A DNA stretch of 23,797 nt, taken from an uncultured Porphyromonadaceae bacterium (GTDB lineage Bacteria > Bacteroidota > Bacteroidia > Bacteroidales > Muribaculaceae). The position numbers were made by a program, and so were the translations under genes. The notes beneath the pieces are model-generated. The model saw only the letters and a list, made by a program, of their open reading frames with translations, was not told the origin of the DNA and did no database searches. The stretch is taken from the NCBI GenBank assembly GCA_902493335.1, contig CABUPJ010000050.1, forward strand, positions 1 to 23,797. Reading direction: 5' to 3'. Positions 1 to 9,377 of this stretch are shown here, one piece after another. Each line of letters starts with the position of its first letter. Positions within the stretch are counted from its first letter, which is position 1.

Positions 1-55
1 ATAGTTCGCCCAATCCCTCGGGTAAGAACTGCCAAAATGCTTCGCCGGTTTTCAT
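1..55 (-). CDS. 5' fragment of a minus-strand gene, possibly a transposase
   Basis: An ATG at 55-53 on the minus strand opens a reading frame that runs off the left edge. The 18 visible residues read MKTGEAFWQFLPEGLGEL. The F-LPEG pattern loosely recalls the first residues of some Bacteroidetes ISAon1-type transposases, but this rests on memory and 18 residues only. A TAAATTTG box (67-60, minus) fits the Bacteroidetes -7 consensus TAnnTTTG and lies only four bases before the ATG, so the transcript would be nearly leaderless. No good -33 TTTG was found at the usual spacing. The gene is divergent from the one starting at 152. The function is uncertain; it may also be an ordinary hypothetical gene. 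Confidence 0.35.
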   Translation of the reverse strand, partial: MKTGEAFWQFLPEGLGEL

Positions 56-151
56 ACCACAAATTTAACACTTTTCGCTAAATGAATGCACCGTGTTTTC
101 GGATTGAGCCTTTTTAATCAATATAACCAATAAACCAATCTGCATATCGAT

Positions 152-2335
152 ATGAAATTTTTTACTCAGAAGACATTTGCTATAGCCGTCGCTGTAGCCG
201 CAGGGATCATTGCCGCCGATGCGTTCAAAGGCGACCCGCGCGATTTTGATCTGACGAAATTGCGTTACCGGGTCGAGCCGGCCTCTGTGTTCAACGACAA
301 GCGCTCGAAGTCAATCGAAAACGCAGGCAGGATTCTCTCAGGCAACCAGACTGACAGAATGATGCGCGCCGAGGCTTCAGACACCCACGAACCCGTCATG
401 ACTCTCAGGGCCGCAAACAATCTCGGCGATATCGACGGCCCGGACGGGAAACGCTGGTACTACACGGCGTCTTTCGTAAACAAAGAGATTCCTCCGCATG
501 ACAATGTCGCTTTCACAGACTATATCCTTCAGGAGTATTCGTTTGACATCTATGACAACGATATGAAATATGTCGGCACCATCAAGGACAAGATGGACTA
601 CCGGGAGGATGAGGTGAGGGTGCCAATGTGCGAGCTGACACCCGTCGCCACACGCAATTTCTTCAACACCGACGACAAGCTCGAGTTTATCATCGGCCTG
701 TCTGTCAACGCCGCTCCCGGTTTCAACAACTACCGTTCTGTGGTTTACTCGCTCGGAGGCGCTAAAGACAGCGAGGGTTATGACATACCGGTCTATGAAA
801 TCGACAAGCTTGTAGGCGACGTGGCCGAAGGTCAGCCGATAAACGGCAAAGACAATTTCTATCTCACTTTTATGAGCGATACCGGGTCTTATGCCGACGA
901 TGATTCGTTCTGGGATTATCTCTGCGCCCAGAAGGCCAGGTTTGAGATCTACGGCCGCGCCCTGTCATCAGATGGCCCCCGCCGGTTGCTCGACGTGACC
1001 ATACCGCTGATACAGCTGCAGGGCGACCAGGAAAACCACCCTTCGATCATATCGATGAACCATAACGGCAACATCTACTTCGCGATGGGACACTATGAAC
1101 AGCCGTTCTACAACCGATATGACAATCCGCTCGCCGAAGACATGTCGCAGCGCGAAGACAACAATCTCATAATCGATCTCTACAAAGCCTCGGGAGACGA
1201 AATCGTCCTTAGTTCGAGTTCAATAATTCCTGTCGTGCGCGACCCGATGAACGATGCAGACGGCAATCCGACCAGTCTGTTCTCTTATTATTGTGTAGGC
1301 GGTCTGCGTTATCGCGAAGATTTTCTGTTCGACGCTCCGGACGCAGCTCCCGACAAGCCCTGGTTTATCGTGACACGCTCAAACTATCAGATATCGACCG
1401 ACAGCAACATCAACTCTTACTTCACATATACCCACGAGGGCGAACGCAGAAGCACTCTCTATGAATATGCGGCCGCCACTATCGCCATGGGCGACATCGA
1501 GGGCTTCGAACCTCAGCAGATGTTCATGGGCTCAGGCCAGTGGGGCTATGAATTCAGCTTTGTCGATATCTATTCGGGCAAGACTGCCGCCACGATAGAG
1601 TGTGAATATTCATACGACCCTGATTCAGACGCCGAGACGCTGACGGCCAACATCGGCCGTACGCCGGCAGGCAAATCATACAAATATGTGTGCGAGATGC
1701 GCTATCCTCTCGTTGACGACGACGAAAACAACATCATGCGCTTCATCTGGATCAACGCCGACGGCAGTTACGACCATATCGACAACGTCAATATGGGCAA
1801 GGGCGTGGTCTATGCCCAGAGCTATGTGTCGACGGCGGCCCTGGCCCCGCATGCCTATTCTGTCAGCGATGTTCCCGCCTATATGATGCTCGTCAAGCGC
1901 AGTACTTCGACGGAAGTCAAAATCGAGGAACTGCTTATAGCCCATAAAATGACAGCGGAGACACCCGAGGGCAAGACACTGCTCAATCTCGGGCCCGACG
2001 AAAACGGTGCGCTTGGAGGCATCGTGCCCGAGTTCGGCGAAAACCCGCGTCTGATGGTCTACCACTATGATTCGGCCGCACGCACTTATGCGCTTGACGT
2101 ATACAGCCTGCCTCTTGACGGCAACGGCGCAGGCATAGGCGACGCGATCGCTGACACGGGCGACAATTTCACAATCGACGGCACGGTGCTCACCGCCGAC
2201 GGCCCTGTCACCCTTTATACAATCTCGGGAACCGTAGCCGCCGCCGGCGACAGCTCAATCGACCTGTCGACAGTAGCCCGCGGCCTCTACATTGTCACGG
2301 CCAACGGGAAAGCAAGCAAATTACTTATCAAATAA
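152..2335 (+). CDS. Secreted protein with C-terminal T9SS-type sorting domain, function unknown
   Basis: The product has 727 residues. It starts with an apparent signal peptide (MKFFTQKTFAIAVAVAAG, then a small-residue stretch ending near ADA at 22-24). The last ~40 residues have the shape of a type A T9SS sorting domain: a short strand LYTISG, then SSIDLSTVARGLYIVTA and a basic end KASKLLIK. This predicts Sec export followed by T9SS passage across the outer membrane to the cell surface or medium. The central ~600 residues are rich in Asp, Tyr and Gly with alternating strand-like segments and no catalytic motif that I recognise. It begins about 100 bases after the divergent left-edge gene with no clear TAnnTTTG promoter. 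It is followed after 20 bases by the next secreted protein, so the two are probably co-transcribed. The sorting-domain call is good; the enzymatic or binding role is unknown. Confidence 0.85.
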   Translation: MKFFTQKTFAIAVAVAAGIIAADAFKGDPRDFDLTKLRYRVEPASVFNDKRSKSIENAGRILSGNQTDRMMRAEASDTHEPVMTLRAANNLGDIDGPDGKRWYYTASFVNKEIPPHDNVAFTDYILQEYSFDIYDNDMKYVGTIKDKMDYREDEVRVPMCELTPVATRNFFNTDDKLEFIIGLSVNAAPGFNNYRSVVYSLGGAKDSEGYDIPVYEIDKLVGDVAEGQPINGKDNFYLTFMSDTGSYADDDSFWDYLCAQKARFEIYGRALSSDGPRRLLDVTIPLIQLQGDQENHPSIISMNHNGNIYFAMGHYEQPFYNRYDNPLAEDMSQREDNNLIIDLYKASGDEIVLSSSSIIPVVRDPMNDADGNPTSLFSYYCVGGLRYREDFLFDAPDAAPDKPWFIVTRSNYQISTDSNINSYFTYTHEGERRSTLYEYAAATIAMGDIEGFEPQQMFMGSGQWGYEFSFVDIYSGKTAATIECEYSYDPDSDAETLTANIGRTPAGKSYKYVCEMRYPLVDDDENNIMRFIWINADGSYDHIDNVNMGKGVVYAQSYVSTAALAPHAYSVSDVPAYMMLVKRSTSTEVKIEELLIAHKMTAETPEGKTLLNLGPDENGALGGIVPEFGENPRLMVYHYDSAARTYALDVYSLPLDGNGAGIGDAIADTGDNFTIDGTVLTADGPVTLYTISGTVAAAGDSSIDLSTVARGLYIVTANGKASKLLIK

Positions 2336-2355
2336 CTATTCCACAATTTATTAAA

Positions 2356-5300
2356 ATGAAAAAGCTTTATTCATTAAGTCTGCTGCTCACGATGCTGCTC
2401 GGCCTGGGCTTCAACGCCTCGGCCCTGTCGGTCACCTTCGAGTGGGAGACTCCGGGATCTGTAAAGATTCAGACAGGAAGTCTCTCGGGACCTTTTGTCT
2501 CGCTTACCGACGACCAGACCTCGTATACGTTCGAGACCACGTCGTCATTCGGTTACTGCTATATCTATGCAACCGACGGGTATATCCTCGGCGACATGGT
2601 GTCGACCGACGGCGCCAAGACATTCAAGCCGGTGCTTCCTTACGGCAAGGATGAAAAATATGTCGGCGGCACGATGAACGCGTCGGTCAACGGCAAGACA
2701 TTCAAGGTCAAATCGGTCAAACTCGAACGCAACGACCGGTTTACAATCGACATCGAGAACGGTCTCGACGCCCTGAAAGCACAGTTTGCCTCGGGCTATA
2801 CGCTCGACCTCAAGGCCGGCTCAAACAGCTATATCTTCAACCCTGACATCGACGACCCTCTCACGGTGACACTCAACGGGGTGCAATCGGCCTACAGCAT
2901 CACGCTCAATGGCACGGCTGTCGAAAAGAACAAATATGGCGCATATTATGAGAACATCAACATCCAGCCCGACGACAAGCTCAATATCCGCGTCTATGAA
3001 AACGAGCCCAAAGACTGCAGTCTAACGCTGAAATACGGCGAAGGGATGGAGGGCTGTCTCTATAACATCCGCAACGCCACAGCCTCGTCCTTTATTTTCC
3101 CGGAGGACATCACCGACAACACTATAACCGTCAAAGAAGGCTCGGCCCTCAATATCAATTTTAAGGACGAGGATTTCACCTACTCGAAATTTATCTTCAA
3201 CGGCGAAGATGTGACGTCTTCGTTCTCAAGCAACCGTCTGACGCTGACCGTCACGGAGGAGACCAACACCCTCGAGATTGGAGGCGCGCCCAAAGTCTAC
3301 GCCGACATCAATTTCACGGGCTATATCGTCAACCCCGAGGGAATCGAGTTCTCGCTGAAATATGAAGGCGAGGCCATCGCAACCGGTGAAGGCGAGGCCA
3401 TCAGCGCCGACATGAGCGCCGGCGGCGTCACGTTCCCGGCTGCGACTACGCGCATGTTCACCATACCTGTCAAGGAGAATATCGGTAAAATGTTCTTCAG
3501 ACCCAAAGAAGGCTACTATATCGCCAATGTATTTACCGTCACACCGGGCAGTTCGACCCCCGAAGCACACAGCGGCAGCTCGACAATCAACGCCGAATAT
3601 GACGGCACGACTTTCTATATGGTCGTCGAAAAGCTTCCGGCATCCTACAGCGCAAACCTCAAGGTCATCGGCGACAAACGCGCGATGATGAAAGGCTACT
3701 CGCAGCTCTCGAACAGCTGGGACAATCCGCCGGCTCCCAATTACAGTGTAACGGCAGGCGAATCGACCATCAGCTTCATCCCCGGCTACAACACGCCTCT
3801 GAGCGTCATAATCTCTGAAGACCTGACCTCGGCCGTATATCTCGACGGCGCCGCCGTCACGGCAACATCCAACAAAGACGCCGGCACCAACGACTATGCC
3901 GTCACGCCCTATTATCCGGCAAACGAGTCTGACGCGAAAGTGCTCTCGACAATCACAGTCTATGCCGACGGCACCAACGGCAATTCAGACCTCGCATCGG
4001 CAAGTCTGACCGAAAACGACGGTGTGACAGCCGGATTCTTCTACAGCCCTGTCCGCCATGCCGCCGACAAAGCCGGCCAGAAGGTTCTCAAAGGCACCAT
4101 CCTTATCGTCAAACCCTCGACAAGCGACTGCTACATATCATACAAAGGCCAGATTGTCCACGGCTACGCCGCCGACGGAACGTATGTCAACGGTCTTGAC
4201 GAAAACGGCGAATATGTAATGACCGCCACCACCAACAACCGAGCCAATGTCATAGCCGTCGGCAAACAGAAATTCGTCGGTGTCGACGTTACTCCGGCCA
4301 ACGGCGCCACAGTCAAGAAAATCTCGGAGATCACCGTCACGACTCCTTTTATGGAAGAGCTTGGCGACCATATGCTCAATATCGTCGACTCAAAAATAGC
4401 TGACATCACCGTAAGCAAAGGCGATGTCATCGTGGCCAAGGGCGCTGAGCTCGGCGAACCGGGTCAGGACGAGCAGGGCGGATTCACATTCCCCGTCATT
4501 CTCGACAATACGATAACAGAGGCAGGTGAGTATACCATAACCATTCCCGCCGGCACATTTGTCGAAATGGCCTGGAGCGACGCCGACGAGAGCTATGTTC
4601 CCGTCGCCAACGGCTACAGCAGCGACCCCGTGTCGGCTGCCGTAACCGTCGACCCGAACCTGAAATCTCCGCTGGATGTCTACACAGTTGTCCCCGCCTC
4701 GGGCTCGGCACTGAAGACCCTCGGTCCGGTCAGAATCATATTCCCCGACTACACTCCCTACACGATGTTCGACAATATGGGCAGCGCCACTATCAGCAAC
4801 GGCACGACCACCCGTAACTGTCTGATCGGCTATGACTGGAACTATTTCGAGGCCCGCGCCATCTCTGTCATACCGGTCGATGAAAACGACGAAGACATCG
4901 TCATCACCGAGAAGGGCACATGGACACTCACCATCGCAGCCGGTGAGCTGACATGCGGAGGCGAATCGAATTCAGAAATCACCGCTGTCTTCAATATCGA
5001 CCCCGAGAACCCCGTCTACCCGATAAGCCCCGCTCCCGGCTCTGTTGTCGGCGACCTCTCGAAGCTGACAATCACTTTCCCGACTGCCGGTGAGGCCGAA
5101 TACAACAATATCGCCATCACTCTCGAGGGCGAAGGCTTCTCGACCTCGACCACTTTTGTCGACGGCGAGGAATACGGCACCGAGTATCTCATCCAGTTTG
5201 CCGAGACTCCGTGCGCCGAAGGTGAGTATACCGTCAGCATCCCTGCAGGCGCGTTCACTGTCGACGGCGAGCCGAGCGAAGCCGTCTCAGCCCGCTTCAT

Positions 5301-6429
5301 CTTCAAGCCGGCATGGAAACTGACGCCCGCTCCCGACTCTAAAGTCGAATCACTCAACGAACTGACCATCGAGTTCCCCGATGCCGAAAAAGTTGAATTC
5401 ATAGGTTCTGAAAGCTCGTTCATGCTCACCAACGGCAGCTCATATGCCGCTCCAGGCTTCGAATGTACAGCAGTCGAGGGCGCCGCTCATCCGACTTTTA
5501 TCCTGACCATGGCCGAAGGCGCGCAGCAGCCCCCTCTCGGCACACTCAGATTCATCATCGATGAAGGCACATTCTCGATCGACGGTGTCAGCAACACTAT
5601 GATCACCGTCTCATACACCATCGAGCATAACGTCTTGACCGAGTGGACAGTAAGCCCCGACAAGACGATTATCTACAGTGAATACGGCATCAACTGGGCA
5701 TTCCTCTTCGACGAAAGCGCACGTGTATCGATAAAGAATCAGGCCGGCATCAAAGTCAACTATGACGGCGTCGATCTCGCCGCAGGCGACTTTGAAGTAA
5801 TGCCCGAAAGCAATATGCTGCTGATGGGTATCTACAACACAGCCCTCATCAAGGAAGGCGCACTGAAAGTAACTCTCGAAGCCGGCGCACTGTCGATCGG
5901 AGGCACCGACAGCCCCGCCATCGAATATGTCTGGGACGTTGTCGCTCCGAAAGACTATACATATAGAGTCACACCTTCGGGCGATACCAAAGTCAACGAT
6001 CTGTCGAAGATAACCGTAGAGTTTACCAACGCCGGGACCGCCGAACTGTTCAACCGATACAGCATCTATCTGGCCGATAAGAAATATACTTACCGCGAGA
6101 CTCCCGAAGTGACGGCAGTCGCAGGGGCCGAGGTTCCCACGTTTGAGCTGACATTCGCCAACGCACCTGTCAACGCCGGCACCTACGTCCTCACAATCAG
6201 ATCAGACGCATTCACCCTCGACGGCGCCCAGGAATCGCCGGCAATCGAGGTTGTCTATGACTTCGACAAACAGAGCGGTGTCACCGACATCATCTTCAAC
6301 GGTTCGGCCGAAGTCACTGTCGTGACCCTCGACGGCCGCGTGGTTATGGTCAACGCTCCGGCTGCCGCTGTCAAAGATCTCCCGGCAGGCATCTACATCA
6401 TCAACGGTCAGAAGACACTGATAAAATAA
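2356..6429 (+). CDS. Large secreted multi-repeat beta-sandwich-like protein with T9SS sorting domain
   Basis: The product has 1357 residues. A signal peptide is visible (MKKLYSLSLLLTMLLGLGFNASA). The C-terminal half is built of units of about 100-130 residues, each opening with a Pro/Gly-rich turn and a strand of the form P-x-PGS-x-V-x-x-LS-x-LTI-x-FP. Clear starts lie near residues 645, 778, 889, 990 and 1204, with a weaker one near 1096. Several units end in a GxYTxxIPAGxF-type strand followed by a DGxxS turn. This is typical of Ig-like or other beta-sandwich repeats of surface proteins, though I cannot name the family. The end (VTVVTLDGRVVMVN, then LPAGIYIINGQKTLIK) resembles a type A T9SS sorting domain. 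It lies 20 bases after the preceding secreted gene and is closed by hairpins at 6467-6527. Adhesion or substrate binding is plausible but inferred. Confidence 0.85.
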   Translation: MKKLYSLSLLLTMLLGLGFNASALSVTFEWETPGSVKIQTGSLSGPFVSLTDDQTSYTFETTSSFGYCYIYATDGYILGDMVSTDGAKTFKPVLPYGKDEKYVGGTMNASVNGKTFKVKSVKLERNDRFTIDIENGLDALKAQFASGYTLDLKAGSNSYIFNPDIDDPLTVTLNGVQSAYSITLNGTAVEKNKYGAYYENINIQPDDKLNIRVYENEPKDCSLTLKYGEGMEGCLYNIRNATASSFIFPEDITDNTITVKEGSALNINFKDEDFTYSKFIFNGEDVTSSFSSNRLTLTVTEETNTLEIGGAPKVYADINFTGYIVNPEGIEFSLKYEGEAIATGEGEAISADMSAGGVTFPAATTRMFTIPVKENIGKMFFRPKEGYYIANVFTVTPGSSTPEAHSGSSTINAEYDGTTFYMVVEKLPASYSANLKVIGDKRAMMKGYSQLSNSWDNPPAPNYSVTAGESTISFIPGYNTPLSVIISEDLTSAVYLDGAAVTATSNKDAGTNDYAVTPYYPANESDAKVLSTITVYADGTNGNSDLASASLTENDGVTAGFFYSPVRHAADKAGQKVLKGTILIVKPSTSDCYISYKGQIVHGYAADGTYVNGLDENGEYVMTATTNNRANVIAVGKQKFVGVDVTPANGATVKKISEITVTTPFMEELGDHMLNIVDSKIADITVSKGDVIVAKGAELGEPGQDEQGGFTFPVILDNTITEAGEYTITIPAGTFVEMAWSDADESYVPVANGYSSDPVSAAVTVDPNLKSPLDVYTVVPASGSALKTLGPVRIIFPDYTPYTMFDNMGSATISNGTTTRNCLIGYDWNYFEARAISVIPVDENDEDIVITEKGTWTLTIAAGELTCGGESNSEITAVFNIDPENPVYPISPAPGSVVGDLSKLTITFPTAGEAEYNNIAITLEGEGFSTSTTFVDGEEYGTEYLIQFAETPCAEGEYTVSIPAGAFTVDGEPSEAVSARFIFKPAWKLTPAPDSKVESLNELTIEFPDAEKVEFIGSESSFMLTNGSSYAAPGFECTAVEGAAHPTFILTMAEGAQQPPLGTLRFIIDEGTFSIDGVSNTMITVSYTIEHNVLTEWTVSPDKTIIYSEYGINWAFLFDESARVSIKNQAGIKVNYDGVDLAAGDFEVMPESNMLLMGIYNTALIKEGALKVTLEAGALSIGGTDSPAIEYVWDVVAPKDYTYRVTPSGDTKVNDLSKITVEFTNAGTAELFNRYSIYLADKKYTYRETPEVTAVAGAEVPTFELTFANAPVNAGTYVLTIRSDAFTLDGAQESPAIEVVYDFDKQSGVTDIIFNGSAEVTVVTLDGRVVMVNAPAAAVKDLPAGIYIINGQKTLIK

Positions 6430-6466
6430 GTTTGACAACGGTCTGAGACCAGACTGAATCCGAAAT

Positions 6467-6496
6467 GCCGGATGCTGTTTTATGGCAGCATCCGGC
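6467..6496 (+). terminator. Strong hairpin downstream of the 1357-residue protein gene
   Basis: An 11-bp perfect stem (GCCGGATGCTG at 6467-6477 with CAGCATCCGGC at 6486-6496) encloses an 8-base loop. Only a short T run follows, so alone it is a weak terminator. It works with, or regulates, the hairpin that follows directly. Confidence 0.5.
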
Positions 6497-6501
6497 TGTT
6501 T

Positions 6502-6527
6502 CGGTCTATCTGACAGACCGTCTTTTT
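6502..6527 (+). terminator. Rho-independent terminator or attenuator before the C10 protease gene
   Basis: The stem CGGTCT (6502-6507) pairs with AGACCG (6515-6520) and is followed by TCTTTTT (6521-6527). It ends only 17 bases before the protease start codon. It may simply terminate the upstream pair of genes, or attenuate read-through into the protease. An upstream GGTCTGAGACC palindrome (about 6440-6450) could pair with it in an alternative fold. Confidence 0.6.
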
Positions 6528-6544
6528 CATCAAGAATATCAATC

Positions 6545-9121
6545 ATGAAAAAATTCCTATTTCTTGCGGCCACCCTGCTGATGACAACCCTGTCGGCTGT
6601 CGCCGCGACTGTCACTCCCGACGAGGCGCTTGCCCGTCTGTCAGGCGTCCGGCAAAAGATGGCTGCTCCCGGCAAAAACGGTGTCAGACCGTCGCTCGTC
6701 ATGACAGCCACGACTGACGCCGGTACTCCGGCCGTATATATTTTCAACCGCCCCGACGATGACGGCTATATGCTCCTGAGCGCCGACGACGAGGCTTATC
6801 CTCTGCTCGGCTATGCCGACAGCGGCTCGTTCGACACGGGCAATATACCGCCGGCAATGCAATGGCTCATCGACGAATATGCCCGCCAGATACGCTATGC
6901 CGCCAGGAATCCCGTCAAGCCACAGGGCCTTTCGGCAGCGTCGGCCGCACTGAAGGCGTCGCGCTCAGGCCGACAGGCCATCGCGCCCATGATCGCTACT
7001 GACTGGGACCAGACGGCACCCTACAACGAAATGTGCCCACAGGACGGTCTCACCCGCACCTACACGGGCTGCGTCGCCACGGCTATGGCACAGGTGATGA
7101 ACTACTGGAAATATCCCGAACGCGGCGAAGGTACAATCACCTATACGTCGACGTCTATCCAGAAAAGGCTGTCGCTCGACTTCTCGGCCCGCGCCTTCGA
7201 CTGGGACAATATGCTCGACACCTACTATCCGGGCCAGTACAACCAGGCACAGGCCGACGCGGTCGCCTATCTCATGAAGGCCTGCGGCTATTCGGTCAAG
7301 ATGGACTACGGCACCGACTCTTCGGGCGCGCTCGCCATGATGATACGCCAGGGTCTTGTCAGATTCTTCAACTACGACGGCAACGCCGTCTACGACCTGC
7401 GCATGTTCCACTCGGCGACCGAGTGGGAGCAGATGATCTACAACAACCTCAAGGACGTCGGTCCTATCCTTTATGGCGGCGCGTCGACCATCGGAGGCGG
7501 TCATTCGTTTATCTGCGACGGCTATGACGGCGAAGGCTACTTCCACTTCAACTGGGGATGGACGGGCATGTCAAACGGCTATTTCTCGCTCGACGCCCTC
7601 AACCCCGACGCCCTCGGCTCGGGTGGCGGAGGCGGCGGAGGCTATAACTTCACCCAGGACGCCGTCTTCGGCATCCAGCCCCCGACAGGCAAACCTGTCG
7701 TGCCCCAGCCCGACGCCATGACCCAGATGGGTTCGCTCTACGCCGAGATCAGCAACGGCAGGCTCGTCTTTGACCTCGATATGCAGAACGGCGCGATGTG
7801 GGTCAACTATAACCCTTCGACACTGCGATTCAAGGTCGGGGCGTGCTTCAGACCTCAGGGCACAACGCCGGGCGAGACCGTCTACTGCGACGCGTCGCAG
7901 ACCCTGTGGCAGGTGCAGTCGGGCTATGGCTTCGAGGCCAAGTCGCTGACTCCTATCGCGCTGGGAGAGCTGGGTCTCTCTGACGGCACCTATAAGGTCA
8001 GCGTCGTCACCATGTCGCTGAGCGACCCCGACGCCGACTGGATCGCGACCAAAACGCCTTATGGCTATTATGATTACGTCGTGCTGACAAAGAAAGGCGA
8101 CAGCTATTCGGTCGAGAATTTCCCGGCTCCGTCGGTAGACATCACCGACGGCGGCTTCGAGGGCAATCTTTACTATGGCTGCGTCTCGAAGGTATGGGCC
8201 GAGCTAAACAATCCGTATGATATCGAGGTCACGACCGGTCTTGCGCCCGTGCTCGCCGGCAAACAGACACTCGAATATCTCGGCGAGAGTGTGCTGGTGA
8301 CAGTGCCGCCCCACTCGTCGAAAAAGGTCGAATGGACAACTCCGCTCTATGCGCTTCAGCAGCAATATGGCGGCCTGTCGGAACCGGCCGAATATGTTCT
8401 TTCGTTTATGGATGAAATCTCGATGCTCGTCTACTCGTCGGACATCACCAAACCGGTCACGATGTACCCCAACCCCGGTGTACCCAATGTCACCGCCGCA
8501 AATCCCGAAGTCACCGGCGCCAAACGCGACTATGTCACGTCGGGCGGCCTGAAAATCAGATATACTGTCGAAGACGCGTCTGCCATTGAGGTTTCGTCGG
8601 CTCTGACCCTCAATTCAGGCTACTTCGCCTATCCCGTGATGGCCTGCCTCTGCTCGACGACAGAAGAAGCCGACGGCTCGGTCGAAATTCTGACCTACGC
8701 CGGCAAGACGATGTTCCTCGAAGAAGGCCGCACGCCTTTCAGCACCGTTCTGAGCTATCCGGCCATGGAGCCGGGCAAGGAATACTATATCCTGATGGCC
8801 TATGAATATGCCTCTCAGCTGGCCGGCATCCAGAACCCGCGTCCGGTCATCGTCAGACTCATGCAGTCGGGTGTCGAAGACGTCGCTGTCGACTCTGACA
8901 TCAAGATCGCCTACGACACGGCCACTGCTTCAGTGACAGCCTCTGCTGCCGCAGGTCTGCGTTCGGTCGAGGCCTATAACATCAACGGCGCCCTCATAGC
9001 CTCGGCCACTGCCGACGGCACCGCCGCGACGCTCTCACTCGAAAAGGCGCCCCGGGGCTTCGTCATCGTCACCGCGCGCGATACCACCGGCAATGCCAGG
9101 ACCATCAAGATTGCCCGATAA
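6545..9121 (+). CDS. C10 family (streptopain/SpeB-like) cysteine protease with T9SS sorting domain
   Basis: The product has 858 residues from the ATG at 6545. I chose this start because MKKFLFLAATLLMTTLSAVAA is a clean signal peptide; the in-frame ATG at 6482 would put hairpin sequence in front of it. An inhibitory Spi-like propeptide follows (DGYMLLSADDEAYPLLGYAD, then PPAMQWLIDEYARQI). The catalytic Cys is C176 in YTGCVATAMAQVMNYWKYP and the catalytic His is H320 in GGGHSFICDGYDG. They are followed by the family's HFNWGW motif and a Gly-rich loop (seven consecutive Gly after DALGSG). The C-terminal region is beta-rich and ends in a sorting-like domain (VEAYNINGALIASA, then APRGFVIVTA and TIKIAR). 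C10 members include streptococcal SpeB and Bacteroides/Prevotella secreted proteases. Predicted role: extracellular proteolysis after propeptide removal. A terminator follows at 9151-9186. Confidence 0.93.
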   Translation: MKKFLFLAATLLMTTLSAVAATVTPDEALARLSGVRQKMAAPGKNGVRPSLVMTATTDAGTPAVYIFNRPDDDGYMLLSADDEAYPLLGYADSGSFDTGNIPPAMQWLIDEYARQIRYAARNPVKPQGLSAASAALKASRSGRQAIAPMIATDWDQTAPYNEMCPQDGLTRTYTGCVATAMAQVMNYWKYPERGEGTITYTSTSIQKRLSLDFSARAFDWDNMLDTYYPGQYNQAQADAVAYLMKACGYSVKMDYGTDSSGALAMMIRQGLVRFFNYDGNAVYDLRMFHSATEWEQMIYNNLKDVGPILYGGASTIGGGHSFICDGYDGEGYFHFNWGWTGMSNGYFSLDALNPDALGSGGGGGGGYNFTQDAVFGIQPPTGKPVVPQPDAMTQMGSLYAEISNGRLVFDLDMQNGAMWVNYNPSTLRFKVGACFRPQGTTPGETVYCDASQTLWQVQSGYGFEAKSLTPIALGELGLSDGTYKVSVVTMSLSDPDADWIATKTPYGYYDYVVLTKKGDSYSVENFPAPSVDITDGGFEGNLYYGCVSKVWAELNNPYDIEVTTGLAPVLAGKQTLEYLGESVLVTVPPHSSKKVEWTTPLYALQQQYGGLSEPAEYVLSFMDEISMLVYSSDITKPVTMYPNPGVPNVTAANPEVTGAKRDYVTSGGLKIRYTVEDASAIEVSSALTLNSGYFAYPVMACLCSTTEEADGSVEILTYAGKTMFLEEGRTPFSTVLSYPAMEPGKEYYILMAYEYASQLAGIQNPRPVIVRLMQSGVEDVAVDSDIKIAYDTATASVTASAAAGLRSVEAYNINGALIASATADGTAATLSLEKAPRGFVIVTARDTTGNARTIKIAR

Positions 9122-9150
9122 TCCCCCTACTCCCTAATATTTCCCTTCAA

Positions 9151-9186
9151 CAAGCCCGGCCCACCCCGCCGGGCTTGCGTTTTTTC
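9151..9186 (+). terminator. Rho-independent terminator of the C10 protease gene
   Basis: A 10-bp perfect GC-rich stem (CAAGCCCGGC at 9151-9160 with GCCGGGCTTG at 9168-9177) has a 7-base loop and is followed by CG and a T run from 9180. It lies about 30 bases after the stop codon. Confidence 0.9.
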
Positions 9187-9263
9187 TCTTATATTTAATC
9201 AATGCACAATTCACAATCAGAGTCAGGCCGATAGGGCATGCGCAGGCGCGTTGTTATAAATCA

Positions 9264-9278
9264 GCGTCTTGCAGACGC
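9264..9278. repeat. Hairpin with CTTGCAG core
   Basis: GCGTCT and AGACGC form a 6-bp stem around a TGC loop. It has the same core (CTTGCAG) as the hairpin at 9354-9370. Its role is unknown. Confidence 0.55.
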
Positions 9279-9301
9279 CCGTCCATTTGCGGCCATCTTC
9301 C

Positions 9302-9338
9302 CGCGCAGGCCGGCGCATGAAGCGCCTCGGCCTACGCG
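9302..9338. repeat. Long imperfect GC-rich hairpin
   Basis: The arm 9302-9316 pairs with 9322-9338, giving fourteen pairs with one mismatch and a two-base bulge, around the loop ATGAA. No T run follows, so it is not a classical terminator. It lies midway between the two CTTGCAG hairpins. Confidence 0.5.
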
Positions 9339-9353
9339 GCTATCAGTAAAATC

Positions 9354-9377
9354 ATCGCCTTGCAGGCGATTTTTTTG
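9354..9377 (+). terminator. Terminator-like hairpin with CTTGCAG core
   Basis: ATCGCCT (9354-9360) and AGGCGAT (9364-9370) form a 7-bp stem around TGC, followed by seven T (9371-9377). In form it is an intrinsic terminator on the plus strand, which would insulate porX from upstream read-through. Confidence 0.65.

Noticed and set aside
6482..6544. Earlier start for the C10 protease
   Set aside because: The added 21 residues come from hairpin and terminator sequence and would bury the signal peptide.
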